Shown: positions 1-9,282, numbered from the stretch's first letter. The stretch is DNA of 64,000 bases from Mesorhizobium ciceri WSM4083 (GCF_000519305.1 NZ_JAFG01000006.1:421209-485208), one strand, 5' to 3'. Notes: generated by a model not told the origin, from the letters alone. A program made the numbers and translations.

Positions 1-153
1 GACATGCAATGGCTCGCGCTCAGTCGCCAGGTTGATGGCGTCCTCGCCGTCGCTCGCTTCGATCACCTCGACGTCGCCGGGCCACAACTGCTCCACCGTC
101 CGCCGCGCGAAGCTACGGTGCAGCCCGTCATTCTCGGCGATCATCACAAGCAT
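1..153 (-). CDS. Response regulator, N-terminal part (gene runs off the window)
   Basis: Only the first 51 codons are present. The translation opens with MLVMIAENDG, then continues to EASDGEDAINLA, the beta-alpha pattern of a CheY-like receiver domain; the E-N-D triplet corresponds to the acidic pocket that binds magnesium. The phospho-acceptor Asp would lie outside the window. The ATG overlaps the stop codon of the upstream kinase gene (TGATG), so the two are translationally coupled. As the partner of a HisKA_3-type kinase it should be a NarL/FixJ-type DNA-binding regulator, but the DNA-binding part is not visible, so that is inference. Confidence 0.75.
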   Translation of the reverse strand, partial: MLVMIAENDGLHRSFARRTVEQLWPGDVEVIEASDGEDAINLATEREPLHV

Positions 154-1433
154 CACATGGCCTCCGATACGGCGAACTCGCCAGGAACTGCTGCAGCCGC
201 CAATTCTCGCGACGGCTGGCGGTCGATCTCGACGACGACACGTGTGCCGCCGTTCTTGCGGCCGGCCTGGCCGATGCGCAGCCGCGCCCCGATAAGGGCT
301 GCCCGCGTGTGCATATGGCCGATGCCGCCATATGCGGCCGGGTCGACGGCGCCGCAGCCCTGGCCGTCATCCGTCACGATCACCCGCAGCACGCTCGCGG
401 TCGACGCCAGCAGCACGTCGATGCGGTGCGGCGCGGCATGGCGAACGGCATTGTTGATCGCTTCCTGCACGATCCGGTAGAGCGCGGTGCGGACAGGCTC
501 CGGCAAACTGTCGGCGCCGCCGTCGCTGGTGTCGGCGATGCGCACGGCGATCGGCGGCTTGGCCTTGCTGACACTGCGGTTGAGATGCGCTTCGACCGCA
601 TCGCGCAGGCCGAACAGTTCAAGCACGCTCGGCCGCATGGCGTCGACGATGTGGCGCAGTTCCGTCAGGCAGCCGGCGACCTCCTGCTCGAGGTCAGCAA
701 GCTGCGCGGCCCGCGCCACGCCCTGGCCGCGCAAGGCCGAAAGCTGGCGCGCGATGCGGGCGAGATCGGCAAGCGTCTGGTCGTGCAGGTCCATCGCCAT
801 GCGGCGGCGTTCGCGCTCCATGCCCTCGGTCAATTGCGAGGCGCCGACCCGCAGCAGTTCGACGCGGTTGCGCGCCTCGCTCTCGGCCAGCATGGCGCGG
901 CGCGCCTCCTCGGTCTGGATCAGCGCGAAGATATAGGGCGCGATCAGATCGGCGCATTGCTGGGCGACCGCGACATCGGCAAGCGTGTAGCAGCCGATTT
1001 CGTGCCGACTGATATTGAGCGCGCCGATGACGCTACCGCGCGCCCTGAGCGGCACGATGATGCGGCTGCGCAGCTTGGCCGCGAAAATCGGCTCGTCGAA
1101 AGCGCCGGCAAAATGAAAACGGTCGTCGACAAGCGCGTTGTCCGACAACAGGTAAGGCGTCTTGCCCCACAACACGAAGCGAATCGGACTGCCTTCCACC
1201 GGATGCTGGGCGAGCTCGCTCCAGCTGGTGTGGAAACCGGCTTCGTAGCAGGCATGCATGCGCCCATCGTGAGACAGCACAGCCAGATCGATATGGTCGT
1301 GCGGAATGAGCGTGCCGATCTCGATGGCGGTCGCGCGGAACGCCGTGCCGGGATCGATATGGCCGGCAAGCGCCCGCGATATCGCCAGCAGCCGGTCGAT
1401 CAGGACCAGGGACACTTCCGCCATTGCTTTCAC
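153..1433 (-). CDS. GAF-domain sensor histidine kinase (NarL/NreB-type, HisKA_3)
   Basis: A 426-residue kinase without membrane segments, so probably a cytosolic sensor. Residues about 20-170 have the length and pattern of a GAF domain. A helical linker follows, then the dimerisation and phosphoacceptor segment containing RRMAMDLHDQ, with His217 as the likely phosphorylated residue. The C-terminal ATPase shows EAINNAVRHA (N box), DDGQGC (G1) and GIGHMHTRAALIGA (G2). This is the HisKA_3 architecture that pairs with NarL-type regulators, and such a regulator begins at the overlapping downstream start. The start is GTG with a GGGAGG only three bases upstream; an ATG three codons later is possible. 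The stimulus cannot be inferred. Confidence 0.88.
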   Translation of the reverse strand: MKAMAEVSLVLIDRLLAISRALAGHIDPGTAFRATAIEIGTLIPHDHIDLAVLSHDGRMHACYEAGFHTSWSELAQHPVEGSPIRFVLWGKTPYLLSDNALVDDRFHFAGAFDEPIFAAKLRSRIIVPLRARGSVIGALNISRHEIGCYTLADVAVAQQCADLIAPYIFALIQTEEARRAMLAESEARNRVELLRVGASQLTEGMERERRRMAMDLHDQTLADLARIARQLSALRGQGVARAAQLADLEQEVAGCLTELRHIVDAMRPSVLELFGLRDAVEAHLNRSVSKAKPPIAVRIADTSDGGADSLPEPVRTALYRIVQEAINNAVRHAAPHRIDVLLASTASVLRVIVTDDGQGCGAVDPAAYGGIGHMHTRAALIGARLRIGQAGRKNGGTRVVVEIDRQPSRELAAAAVPGEFAVSEAM

Positions 1434-1512
1434 GATCCTCCCGTGCCGCGAAATAGTGGACGCATGCCGCCGCCGCTGTCAACGACGGAGCCGTTGCCAT
1501 AGGAATTTTTTC

Positions 1513-1542
1513 TTGACTCCCTGCCCTCAGCTATGATACATT
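1513..1542 (+). promoter_or_regulatory. Candidate sigma-70 promoter upstream of a short terminated transcript
   Basis: TTGACT at 1513-1518 is followed after 18 bases by TACATT at 1537-1542; overlapping -10 candidates such as TATGAT (1532-1537) also exist. It lies in the 320-bp divergent gap between the kinase gene and the glucoamylase gene. An intrinsic terminator follows about 30 bases downstream. This is a motif match by eye only. Confidence 0.4.
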
Positions 1543-1571
1543 TTTGCCTATGGTGCTGATTTGCGCCAGTG

Positions 1572-1595
1572 ACCCGCCGCACAGGCGGGTTTTTC
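1572..1595 (+). terminator. Intrinsic terminator-like hairpin in the glucoamylase leader
   Basis: ACCCGCC, a short loop, then GGCGGGT followed by a run of T (1590-1594). It lies about 160 bp upstream of the glucoamylase start and downstream of a promoter-like sequence. It could end a short RNA or act as an attenuator. No other gene end on this strand explains it. Confidence 0.6.
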
Positions 1596-1753
1596 GTTTG
1601 ATGCTCCGTCAGCCATGCGCAGGCGAAGGCTCCGAAGAAACCCGTCAGCCCGAATTCGTTGCCCTGCCATTGGCCCGCCCGATCAACTTGCGGTGCAATG
1701 ATTGTAAAGGGTTCGCGTCCTGGTCTAGGGAGGAGTCTAGGAGACCGAACAGA

Positions 1754-4174
1754 ATGCCAGTGACGCAAAACGTTGCTCCGGGCGCCCCGGGAATCCCGGC
1801 GCGCTGGACATCAAGCGCCAAGAGTGGCGTCGGAACGTCGCTTTCGCCGGCCGGCCGGATCTGGTTCACGATCAGCCACGGCATCCTCAACGAAATCTAC
1901 TATCCGCGCGTCGACAGCGCCTGCACCCGCGACCTCGGCCTGATCGTCACCGGCCCTGGCGGCTATTTCTCGGAAGAGAAACGCGATGCCGCGCATACGA
2001 TCGAACCGTTCGAGGACGGCGTGCCCGCCTACAGGCTGGTCAACACGGCTGATGACGGCGCCTGGCGGATCGAAAAGCGCATCCTCGCCGACCCGGCGCG
2101 CCCCGCACTGCTGCAGGAAATCACCTTCACGGCGCAGAAAGGGATGCCCGGCGACTACCGCGTCTACGCGCTTCTGGCGCCGCATCTGGTCAATGCCGGC
2201 ATGGGCAACACCGCCTGGGTCGGCGAGCACGAGGGAAAGCCCGTGCTGTTCGCCTCGGGGCGCGGCTCTTGCCTGGCTCTGGCCTCGTCGCTGCCCTGGC
2301 GAACCGGTTCGGCCGGCTATGTCGGCTTTTCCGACGGCTGGCAGCAACTCCACAACACAGGTGAGCTCGACGCGGCATACCAGCGGGCCGAGGACGGCAA
2401 TGTCGCGCTGACGGGCGAGATCGGCTTTTCCGCCACCGAGACCAAGGCCTTGCTGGCGCTGGGGTTTGGAGCGACGCCTGAGGAGGCCGCGCAACATGCT
2501 TTCGCCAGCCTGAAGCAGGGTTTTGAACCCGCGGCGAAATCCTACCTCCAGAACTGGCGCAATTGGCAAAAGGGCTTGCTGCCGCTGGACGACCGGCGCG
2601 CGGTGCCCGGGATCAACTTCTATCGCGTCTCGACGGCGGTACTGGCGACGCACCGGTCGATCGCGACGCCGGGCGCCGCGGTCGCCAGCCTGTCGATCCC
2701 GTGGGGCTTCAACAAGGGTGATGACGACCTCGGCGGCTACCATCTGGTCTGGCCGCGCGATCTGGTCGAGACGGCCGGCGGCTTTCTTGCTGCCGGCGAT
2801 GCTGCCTCGGCCCTGCAAATCCTCGATTACCTCGGCTCCATCCAGCAACCGGACGGCCATTGGCCGCAGAACGCCTGGCTCGACGGATCGGCCTATTGGC
2901 CCGGCATCCAGATGGACGAATGCGCCTTTCCGCTGCTGCTGGCCGATGCCTTGCACCGCGCCGGCCATTTGCCGCGCGCCAGGCTCATGGCCTTCCTACC
3001 GATGATCGAGAACGCCGCCGGCTATGTCGTGCGCAACGGGCCGGTCACCGGCGAGGACCGCTGGGAAGAGGATGCAGGCTACAGCCCGTTCACGCTGGCG
3101 GTCGAAATCGCCGCACTGCTTGCCGCGGCAGACCTGCTCGACGCCTGCGGCAAGACAGACGCCGCGACCTATCTGCGCGAGACGTCAGACGTCTGGAACG
3201 ACCAGGTCGAGCGCTGGACCTACGTCACCGGCACGGCGATCTGCAGTCAAGTCGGCGTCGACGGCTACTATGTCCGCATCGCGCCGCCCGACAGCGCCGA
3301 GGCCGGCTCGCCGAAGGACGGCTATGTTCCGATCAAGAACCGGCCGCCCGGCGACACGGATCGGCCCGCCAAGGAGATCATCAGCCCGGATGCACTGGCA
3401 CTTGTCCGCTTCGGCCTGCGGGCGGCTGACGACCCGCGCATCGTCAACACGGTCAAGGTCATCGACGCGCAGTTGCGCTGCGATCTGCCGCAAGGGCCGC
3501 TCTGGTACCGCTACAACGGCGATGGCTACGGCGAGCATGAAGATGGCGCACCTTTCGATGGCACCGGCCAGGGTCGCCCCTGGCCGCTGCTGGCCGGCGA
3601 ACGCGCCCACTATGAGTTGGCAGCGGGGCGCAAGGAAAGCGCGGCCAGCCTGCTGGCGACGCTTGAAAGGTCCGCGGGCCCAGGCGGCCTGTTGCCGGAG
3701 CAGGTCTGGGACGGCGCCGATATGCCGGAGCGCGAACTGCTGCACGGCCGCCCCTCGGGCAGCGCCATGCCGCTGGTCTGGGCCCATTCGGAGCATATCA
3801 AGCTGTTGCGCTCGCTGCGCGACGGCGCGGTCTTCGACATGCCGCCGCAAGGCGTCAAGCGCTATATCGAGGACAAGACCGTATCCCTGTTCAGAACCTG
3901 GCGGTTCAACAACAAGATCCGCACGGTCCCAGCCGGCAAGACGTTGCGCGTCGAAGTGTTGGACCCGGCTACAGTCCACTGGAGCACCGACAACTGGGCG
4001 ACCGCCCATGACAGCCATACGGTAGAGAACGCCTTCGGCATCCATCTTGCCGATCTGCCTGCGGCAAGCCTCCCCGAGGGAAGCACGCTGCTCTTCACTT
4101 TTTTCTGGCCCGGGACCGGCGATTGGGAGAATGTCGACTTCTCCGTCATATCGGGCGACCAAGATGGCCAGTAG
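1754..4174 (+). CDS. Glucoamylase-type glycoside hydrolase, family GH15 (glucan 1,4-alpha-glucosidase)
   Basis: This 806-residue enzyme should release glucose from non-reducing ends of alpha-glucans. The first half matches the N-terminal beta domain of bacterial GH15 enzymes (SHGILNEIYYPRVD near the start). The alpha-toroid catalytic part holds GGYHLVWPRDLVE, DGHWPQNAWLDG, RWEEDAGYSP (probable general acid Glu) and GLLPEQVWD (probable catalytic base Glu). A C-terminal beta domain of about 110 residues follows, as in glucodextranase-like members. No signal peptide is visible, so it should act in the cytosol. The chosen ATG follows an AGGAGG-like site; an upstream in-frame start would add 70 residues of unlikely sequence. 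It leads an operon with gnd, zwf and a glucokinase-like gene, which suggests that it feeds glucose into the oxidative pentose phosphate route. Confidence 0.9.
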   Translation: MPVTQNVAPGAPGIPARWTSSAKSGVGTSLSPAGRIWFTISHGILNEIYYPRVDSACTRDLGLIVTGPGGYFSEEKRDAAHTIEPFEDGVPAYRLVNTADDGAWRIEKRILADPARPALLQEITFTAQKGMPGDYRVYALLAPHLVNAGMGNTAWVGEHEGKPVLFASGRGSCLALASSLPWRTGSAGYVGFSDGWQQLHNTGELDAAYQRAEDGNVALTGEIGFSATETKALLALGFGATPEEAAQHAFASLKQGFEPAAKSYLQNWRNWQKGLLPLDDRRAVPGINFYRVSTAVLATHRSIATPGAAVASLSIPWGFNKGDDDLGGYHLVWPRDLVETAGGFLAAGDAASALQILDYLGSIQQPDGHWPQNAWLDGSAYWPGIQMDECAFPLLLADALHRAGHLPRARLMAFLPMIENAAGYVVRNGPVTGEDRWEEDAGYSPFTLAVEIAALLAAADLLDACGKTDAATYLRETSDVWNDQVERWTYVTGTAICSQVGVDGYYVRIAPPDSAEAGSPKDGYVPIKNRPPGDTDRPAKEIISPDALALVRFGLRAADDPRIVNTVKVIDAQLRCDLPQGPLWYRYNGDGYGEHEDGAPFDGTGQGRPWPLLAGERAHYELAAGRKESAASLLATLERSAGPGGLLPEQVWDGADMPERELLHGRPSGSAMPLVWAHSEHIKLLRSLRDGAVFDMPPQGVKRYIEDKTVSLFRTWRFNNKIRTVPAGKTLRVEVLDPATVHWSTDNWATAHDSHTVENAFGIHLADLPAASLPEGSTLLFTFFWPGTGDWENVDFSVISGDQDGQ

Positions 4175-4238
4175 ATCATAGCCAGTAGACCTTCCCTCGA
4201 TAAACCCCATAAATCTCCTAGGAAACAGGGACGAAACC

Positions 4239-5252
4239 ATGCAGATCGGAATGATGGGACTGGGCCGGATGGGCGCCAACATGGTCCGGCGCCTGATGCG
4301 CGACGGCCACGAATGCGTCGTCTACGACATCAACCCGGCCAGCGTCGCGGCCCTGGTGACCGACGGCGCGTCAGGGGCGGCCTCGCTGGAAGAATTCGTC
4401 GGCAAGCTGGCCAAGCCGCGCTGCGTGTGGCTGATGCTGCCGGCCGCGATCACCGGCAGGATCATCGACCAGGTGGCGGCCTTGATGGAGCCCGGCGACA
4501 TCGTCATCGACGGCGGCAATTCCTATTACCACGACGCCGTCGACCAGGCGGCGAAACTGGCCGGCAAGGGTATCCATCTTGTCGATGTCGGCACCAGTGG
4601 CGGCGTCTGGGGCCTGGACCGTGGCTACTGCCTGATGATCGGCGGCCCCGACGTGGCGGTGCAGCACCTCGATTCGATCTTCGCCACGCTGGCGCCGGGC
4701 GCCGATGCCGGCTCCAATCCGCCTGGGGATGCCGGCACCGCGCCCTTCGGCTATCTGCATTGCGGACCGAGCGGCGCCGGCCACTTCGTCAAGATGGTGC
4801 ACAACGGCATCGAATATGGCGTCATGGCCGCCTATGCCGAAGGCATGAACATCCTGAAGTCGGCCAATGCCGGCAAGCGGCAACGGACGGCGGACGCCGA
4901 GACCAGTCCGCTGGAAAACCCGCAATACTACCAGTTCGACATCGACCTTCCCCAGGTGGCCGAGGTCTGGCGGCATGGCAGCGTTATCGGCTCCTGGCTG
5001 CTCGACCTGACGGCCGGCGCCTTGAAAAGCGATCCGGGCCTGGTGAATTTCGGCGGCCGCGTCTCGGATTCCGGCGAAGGCCGCTGGACGCTGAAGGCGG
5101 CGATCGACACCGGCGTGCCGGCTCCGGTGCTGTCCTCGGCGCTGTTCGACCGCTTCTCCTCGCAGGGCGAATCCGAATTCGCCGACAAGCTGCTCTCCGC
5201 CATGCGCTATGCCTTTGGCGGCCATGTCGAGAAGCCGAAGGCCGGCAAGTGA
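4239..5252 (+). CDS. gnd: 6-phosphogluconate dehydrogenase, decarboxylating (short type)
   Basis: Oxidative decarboxylation of 6-phosphogluconate to ribulose 5-phosphate. The 337-residue length matches the short bacterial class (the long class is about 470). The N-terminal Rossmann motif is GLGRMGANM. The second strand ends YDINPAS with an Asp and no Asn-Arg-Thr, which in this family usually goes with NAD rather than NADP preference; this is inference. The substrate-binding segments [10 protein letters not shown] and GTSGGVWGL and the catalytic Lys in [12 protein letters not shown] are present. The start has a GGAAACAGGG ribosome-binding site. It sits 64 bp after the glucoamylase gene and 22 bp before zwf. 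Confidence 0.93.
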   Translation: MQIGMMGLGRMGANMVRRLMRDGHECVVYDINPASVAALVTDGASGAASLEEFVGKLAKPRCVWLMLPAAITGRIIDQVAALMEPGDIVIDGGNSYYHDAVDQAAKLAGKGIHLVDVGTSGGVWGLDRGYCLMIGGPDVAVQHLDSIFATLAPGADAGSNPPGDAGTAPFGYLHCGPSGAGHFVKMVHNGIEYGVMAAYAEGMNILKSANAGKRQRTADAETSPLENPQYYQFDIDLPQVAEVWRHGSVIGSWLLDLTAGALKSDPGLVNFGGRVSDSGEGRWTLKAAIDTGVPAPVLSSALFDRFSSQGESEFADKLLSAMRYAFGGHVEKPKAGK

Positions 5253-5274
5253 CGACAGCGGGGGAGACGCGCGC

Positions 5275-6651
5275 ATGAGCCAGGAACGGTCCGACACGCT
5301 GGTGCTCTTCGGGGCAACCGGCGACCTTGCCCACAAGAAGATATTTCCAGCCCTTTACCAGATGGTCGCCAAGGGCACGCTTACCGAACCGGTGATCGGC
5401 GTCGCCTTCGATGCCTGGGACCTCAAGCAATTGCAGGCGCGCGCCCGCGACGGCATCGTCAATGCGCTCGGCAAGATCGACGAAAAGGCGTTCGCCAAAT
5501 TTGCCTCGCTGCTGCGCTATGTCAGCGGCGACTACCGCGACGGAGCGACGTTCGAGAAACTGAAGAGCGCGCTCGGCACCGCACAGCGGCCGCTGCACTA
5601 CATGGCGGTGCCGCCGACCATGTTCGAGACCGTCGTCCAGGGGCTGGAGCAATCAGGCACCGCGCATGGCGCGCGGCTGATGGTGGAAAAACCCTTCGGC
5701 CACGACCTGCAATCGGCGCGCTGGCTGAACCGCGTCCTGCATCTGGTGTTCGACGAACAGTCGATCTTCCGTATCGACCATTATCTGGGCAAGGAAGCGA
5801 TCCAGAACCTGCTTTATTTCCGCTTCGCCAATTCCTTCCTGGAGCCGATCTGGAACCGCAACTACGTCGAGAGCGTGCAGATCACCATGGCCGAGGATTT
5901 CGGCGTCGAGGGACGTGGCCGCTTCTATGACGATGTCGGCTGCATCAGGGACGTCATCGAGAACCATCTGCTCAACATCCTGTTGCTGCTTGCCATGGAG
6001 CCGCCTGTCGGCCGCTCCGCCGATGATCTGATCGATGAGAAGGTGCAGGTGCTGCGCGCGATCAGGACGCTGACCAAAGACGATGTCGTGCGCGGCCAGT
6101 TCACCGGCTATCTCGCCGAACCGGGCGTGGCGCCGAACTCGCCGGTCGAGACCTTCGCGGCGGTGCGTTTCTTCGTCGACACCTGGCGCTGGCAGGACGT
6201 GCCGTTCTTCATCCGCGCCGGCAAGAACATGCCGGTGCATGTCACCGAAGTGGTGGTGCGGCTGAAGCGGCCGCCGCTCGATGTCTTCGACCCGATCAAG
6301 CCCGCCGACCAGAACTACGTCCGCTTCCGCATCGATCCGCAGGTGGTGATCGCCATCGGCGCACAGCGCAAGGCGCCGGGCGACGACATGATCGGCGAGC
6401 AGGTCGAACTGACGGCGCTCGACGACAGCAAAAGCGACATGCCGCCCTACGAGCGGTTGATCGGTGATGCCATGAACGGCAACGGTCAGCTGTTCACCCG
6501 CCAGGACGCCAGCGAACTGGCCTGGCGCATCGTCGGCCCGGTGCTTGGCGACACCACGCCGCCGCACCTCTACGAGCCGCTCACATGGGGACCCGCGGAC
6601 GTCATGGCCGGGTTCGGACCGCCCAATGGCTGGATCGATCCGGTGAAGTGA
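5275..6651 (+). CDS. zwf: Glucose-6-phosphate 1-dehydrogenase
   Basis: A 458-residue enzyme that oxidises glucose 6-phosphate to 6-phosphoglucono-lactone with NAD(P). The nucleotide-binding motif [16 protein letters not shown] is at residues 13-28. The active-site signature [14 protein letters not shown], with the catalytic His, is intact, and VEKPFGHDL precedes it. The ATG is preceded by GGGGGAGACGCGC. An upstream in-frame start would overlap gnd and is unlikely. No 6-phosphogluconolactonase gene lies between zwf and gnd or next to them, unlike the common zwf-pgl-edd cluster of rhizobia, so this may be a second, specialised copy (inference). Confidence 0.95.
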   Translation: MSQERSDTLVLFGATGDLAHKKIFPALYQMVAKGTLTEPVIGVAFDAWDLKQLQARARDGIVNALGKIDEKAFAKFASLLRYVSGDYRDGATFEKLKSALGTAQRPLHYMAVPPTMFETVVQGLEQSGTAHGARLMVEKPFGHDLQSARWLNRVLHLVFDEQSIFRIDHYLGKEAIQNLLYFRFANSFLEPIWNRNYVESVQITMAEDFGVEGRGRFYDDVGCIRDVIENHLLNILLLLAMEPPVGRSADDLIDEKVQVLRAIRTLTKDDVVRGQFTGYLAEPGVAPNSPVETFAAVRFFVDTWRWQDVPFFIRAGKNMPVHVTEVVVRLKRPPLDVFDPIKPADQNYVRFRIDPQVVIAIGAQRKAPGDDMIGEQVELTALDDSKSDMPPYERLIGDAMNGNGQLFTRQDASELAWRIVGPVLGDTTPPHLYEPLTWGPADVMAGFGPPNGWIDPVK

Positions 6652-6663
6652 GAGGACCACACG

Positions 6664-7383
6664 ATGGCCAAGGCAGTGAAGCAACCGGCATCGGGCACCG
6701 AGACGCCGGATACTGAAAAGATCGTGCTCACGATCGACATCGGCGGCTCGCACGTCAAGATCCTCACCAGCGCCGGCGGCGCGGAGCGCCGCGCCGATTC
6801 GGGGCCGGGCCTGACGCCGCAGCAGATGATCGATACGGTCAACAAGCTCGCCGAAGGCCTGTCCTACGACGTCGTCTCGATGGGCTATCCCGGGCCGGTC
6901 AACCACAACAGGCCGCTCGCCGACCCCGCCAATCTCGGCAAGGGCTGGGCTGGATTCGACTTCGCGGCTGCGTTCGGCAAACCGGTGAAAGTGGTCAATG
7001 ACGCGCTGATGCAGGCCATCGGCAGCTACGAGGGCGGGCGCATGCTGTTCCTCGGGCTCGGCACCGGTCTCGGTGCGGCGATGATTGCCGACAACGTCGC
7101 CCAACCGATGGAACTCGCGCATCTGCCCTACAGGAAGGGCAGAAGTTTCGAGGATTATGTCGGCGAACGCGGCCTGGAAAAGCGCGGCAAGAAGAAATGG
7201 CGCAAATACGTCTTCGACGTCGTCGACCGGCTCCGTGCCGCCATGCAGCCGGACTATGTCGTGATTGGCGGCGGCAACGTCGACAAGCTCGATGAATTGC
7301 CCGCCGACTCCAGGCGCGGCGACAACACACGCGCCTTCGAAGGCGGGTTTCGTTTGTGGCGCGACAAGGCGCTGATAGTCTGA
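6664..7383 (+). CDS. ROK-family sugar kinase, polyphosphate-glucokinase-like
   Basis: A 239-residue ROK-fold kinase. Near the N-terminus VLTIDIGGSHVKI is the phosphate-binding ATPase loop. VVNDALMQAIG carries the probable catalytic Asp, and LGLGTGLGAAMI is the second phosphate loop. GLEKRGKKKWRK resembles polyphosphate glucokinases (PpgK) and replaces the zinc-binding Cys cluster of classical ROK repressors and kinases. The expected reaction is glucose to glucose 6-phosphate with polyphosphate or ATP; donor use cannot be decided from sequence. It starts 12 bp after zwf and is the last gene of the glucan operon, so it links the glucoamylase product to the Zwf substrate. Confidence 0.82.
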   Translation: MAKAVKQPASGTETPDTEKIVLTIDIGGSHVKILTSAGGAERRADSGPGLTPQQMIDTVNKLAEGLSYDVVSMGYPGPVNHNRPLADPANLGKGWAGFDFAAAFGKPVKVVNDALMQAIGSYEGGRMLFLGLGTGLGAAMIADNVAQPMELAHLPYRKGRSFEDYVGERGLEKRGKKKWRKYVFDVVDRLRAAMQPDYVVIGGGNVDKLDELPADSRRGDNTRAFEGGFRLWRDKALIV

Positions 7384-7598
7384 TACTGTTATTGTTTAAT
7401 ATAGTTGTTCAAAATAACGTGTGATCTGCCATCAAGTCGTTGCAATACGCAGATTTGCCGACTAGGAATTCCGCGCTACAACAACGTCATTCGTTCCGTG
7501 GACGCACGAAGGACGCCATAGCATTTTGATTTCGCGCATGATCCTTTCCGGAAGTCGAATCCGATTTTCAGGTCATTCGCTGTAGACGGAGAAATAGA
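7384..7598 (+). promoter_or_regulatory. AT-rich mucR upstream region
   Basis: This stretch separates the glucan operon from mucR. It starts with an AT-rich segment (7387-7420) containing an imperfect dyad, GTTATT and AATAAC as outer arms, unlike the GC-rich neighbourhood. MucR/Ros proteins bind AT-rich DNA with T-A steps and often repress their own gene, so this is the likely autoregulatory region (inference). From 7537 to 7577 lies a degenerate copy of a rhizobial palindrome starting GCATGATCCTTTCCG. A GGAG precedes the GTG start of mucR by eight bases. Confidence 0.4.
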
Positions 7599-8060
7599 GT
7601 GACCGACGATAGCAACAGTGCCCGTAAAGACATCGATCTGCTCGAACTGACCGCCCACATCGTGTCCGCTTACGTCGAGAAGAACCGCCTGCCCGTCTCC
7701 GGCCTGGCCGACCTCATCGCAAGCGTCAGCGCCTCGATAAGCGGGCTCGGCAAGCCTGCGGTCCCGGTGGCTGCCCCGCTGGTCCCGGCGGTCAATCCCA
7801 AGAAGTCGGTGACGCCCGATTTCATCATCTGCCTCGAGGACGGCAAGAAGTTCAAATCGCTGAAGCGTCACCTGGGCGTGCATTTCGGCCTGACGCCGGA
7901 CGCCTATCGCGCCAAATGGGGCTTGCCGTCGGACTATCCGATGGTCGCCCCCAACTACGCGGCCTCGCGTTCGCTGCTGGCGAAGTCGATCGGCCTCGGC
8001 CGCAAGGCTGCCCCCGTGAAGGCACCCGCCAAGGGCAGGAAGGCCAAGGCCTCGGCCTGA
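7599..8060 (+). CDS. mucR: MucR/Ros-family transcriptional regulator
   Basis: A 153-residue member of the Ros/MucR zinc-finger family. The signature FKSLKRHLGVHFGLTP, then YRAKWGLPSDYPMVAPNYA, is at residues about 85-125. The finger begins I-C-L-E-D-G, so the second zinc-binding Cys of Ros is an Asp here; Mesorhizobium Ros homologues with Asp at this place are known. A helical N-terminal part probably serves oligomerisation, and the tail is Lys/Ala-rich and basic. The family globally represses or silences AT-rich promoters (exopolysaccharide, motility, virulence, cell cycle). The start is GTG with a good Shine-Dalgarno. An intrinsic terminator follows. Confidence 0.92.
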   Translation: MTDDSNSARKDIDLLELTAHIVSAYVEKNRLPVSGLADLIASVSASISGLGKPAVPVAAPLVPAVNPKKSVTPDFIICLEDGKKFKSLKRHLGVHFGLTPDAYRAKWGLPSDYPMVAPNYAASRSLLAKSIGLGRKAAPVKAPAKGRKAKASA

Positions 8061-8099
8061 ACGTTCAGTCCTGAGCCAACAGTTAGGACGACTGGAACA

Positions 8100-8142
8100 G
8101 AAGCCTGCCGGCGAATCCGCCTTGGCAGGCTTCATGTTTTTG
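8100..8142 (+). terminator. Intrinsic terminator of mucR
   Basis: A perfect 10-bp stem (GAAGCCTGCC paired with GGCAGGCTTC) with a 14-base loop, followed by ATGTTTTTG. It lies 40 bp after the mucR stop and before the aminotransferase start. Confidence 0.85.
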
Positions 8143-8181
8143 TGGCTTGGATGGACCGGGCAAGGTCTTTGGGGGGAAGCC

Positions 8182-9282
8182 ATGAACTACACCAGGATGG
8201 TGATCGAGAAAGAGGCGCCGGAAGAATACGGCTACGACCGTATCCGCTACAATCTTTCGGAGAGTTCGATCGCCGACCAGAAGCTCTCCGACATCGGCCT
8301 GTCGCTGCCTGATCTCACGCTTTTCTATGGCGAGCATCGCGGCGACAAGCAATTGCGTGCACTGATATCGGCGCAGGATGCCGGCATTTCGCCGGATGAT
8401 GTCCTGGTCACCGCCGGAGCCGCGGGCGCGCTGTTCATCATCTCGACCTCGCTCTTGTCGGCCAATGACCATCTCGTCGTCATCAGGCCCAACTACGCCA
8501 CCAACATCGAAACCCCAAGGGCGATCGGCTGCGCCATCAGCTTTGTCGACCTGGCCTTCGAGGAAGGCTTCGCCATCGATGTCGAACGCGTCAAGGCGGC
8601 GCTGCGGCCGGACACGAAGCTGATCAGCGTCACCTGCCCGCACAACCCGACCGGCACGATGATGAGCCGAGCCGAGCTCGATGCCCTGGTGGCGCTTGCC
8701 GAAAGCAACAACTGCCATCTGCTCGTCGACGAAACCTATCGCGACCTCTCCTACGGCCGGCGCCTGCCGACGGCTGCCTCGCTGAGCCCGAAGGCGATCA
8801 GCGTCTCGTCATTGTCCAAGGCCTTCGGCATTCCCGGCATCCGCATCGGCTGGCTGATCACCAGGGACGCTGGGCTTCAGGAGAAATTCCTCGCCGCCAA
8901 GGAGCAGATCGGCATTTGCGGCAGCGTCATAGACGAAGGCATTGCGCGGGGCATGCTCGAACGCCGGGACGCCTTCCTGGCGACGCTGCTGCCCGAAATG
9001 GCGGGGCGTCGCGACATTGTCCAGGCCTGGATCGACCGCGAACCACTGGTCGACTGGGTGCCGCCCGAAGGCGGCGTCGTAGGCTTCCCGCGCCTCAATG
9101 TCGAACCCGGCTTCGACCTCGACCGGTTCTATACGGACCTGCTGGAAAACCATGGCACCTATGTCGGACCCGGCCACTGGTTCGAGATGGAGAAGCGCTT
9201 CTTCCGCGTCGGCTTCGGCTGGCCGACGGAAGCCGAATTGCGCGGCGGCCTCGACGCCATCTCCGCTGCGCTGCGGCAGTAA
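8182..9282 (+). CDS. PLP-dependent aminotransferase, class I/II
   Basis: A 366-residue fold-type I aminotransferase. The PLP lysine is in SVSSLSKAFGIPGIRIGW. Other family positions are CPHNPTGTMMSRAEL (Asn), LVDETYRDLSY (Asp/Tyr) and the C-terminal Arg region FFRVGFGWP. The start was set at MNYTRMV because it follows GGGGGGAAGCC, while the longer in-frame form runs back through the mucR terminator. The substrate cannot be assigned; neighbours (mucR and an MFS exporter) give no pathway. Confidence 0.85.
   Translation: MNYTRMVIEKEAPEEYGYDRIRYNLSESSIADQKLSDIGLSLPDLTLFYGEHRGDKQLRALISAQDAGISPDDVLVTAGAAGALFIISTSLLSANDHLVVIRPNYATNIETPRAIGCAISFVDLAFEEGFAIDVERVKAALRPDTKLISVTCPHNPTGTMMSRAELDALVALAESNNCHLLVDETYRDLSYGRRLPTAASLSPKAISVSSLSKAFGIPGIRIGWLITRDAGLQEKFLAAKEQIGICGSVIDEGIARGMLERRDAFLATLLPEMAGRRDIVQAWIDREPLVDWVPPEGGVVGFPRLNVEPGFDLDRFYTDLLENHGTYVGPGHWFEMEKRFFRVGFGWPTEAELRGGLDAISAALRQ

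Noticed and set aside
5653..7122. A 489-codon open frame on the minus strand
   Set aside because: It is a shadow of zwf and the ROK kinase gene; no ribosome-binding site or domain.
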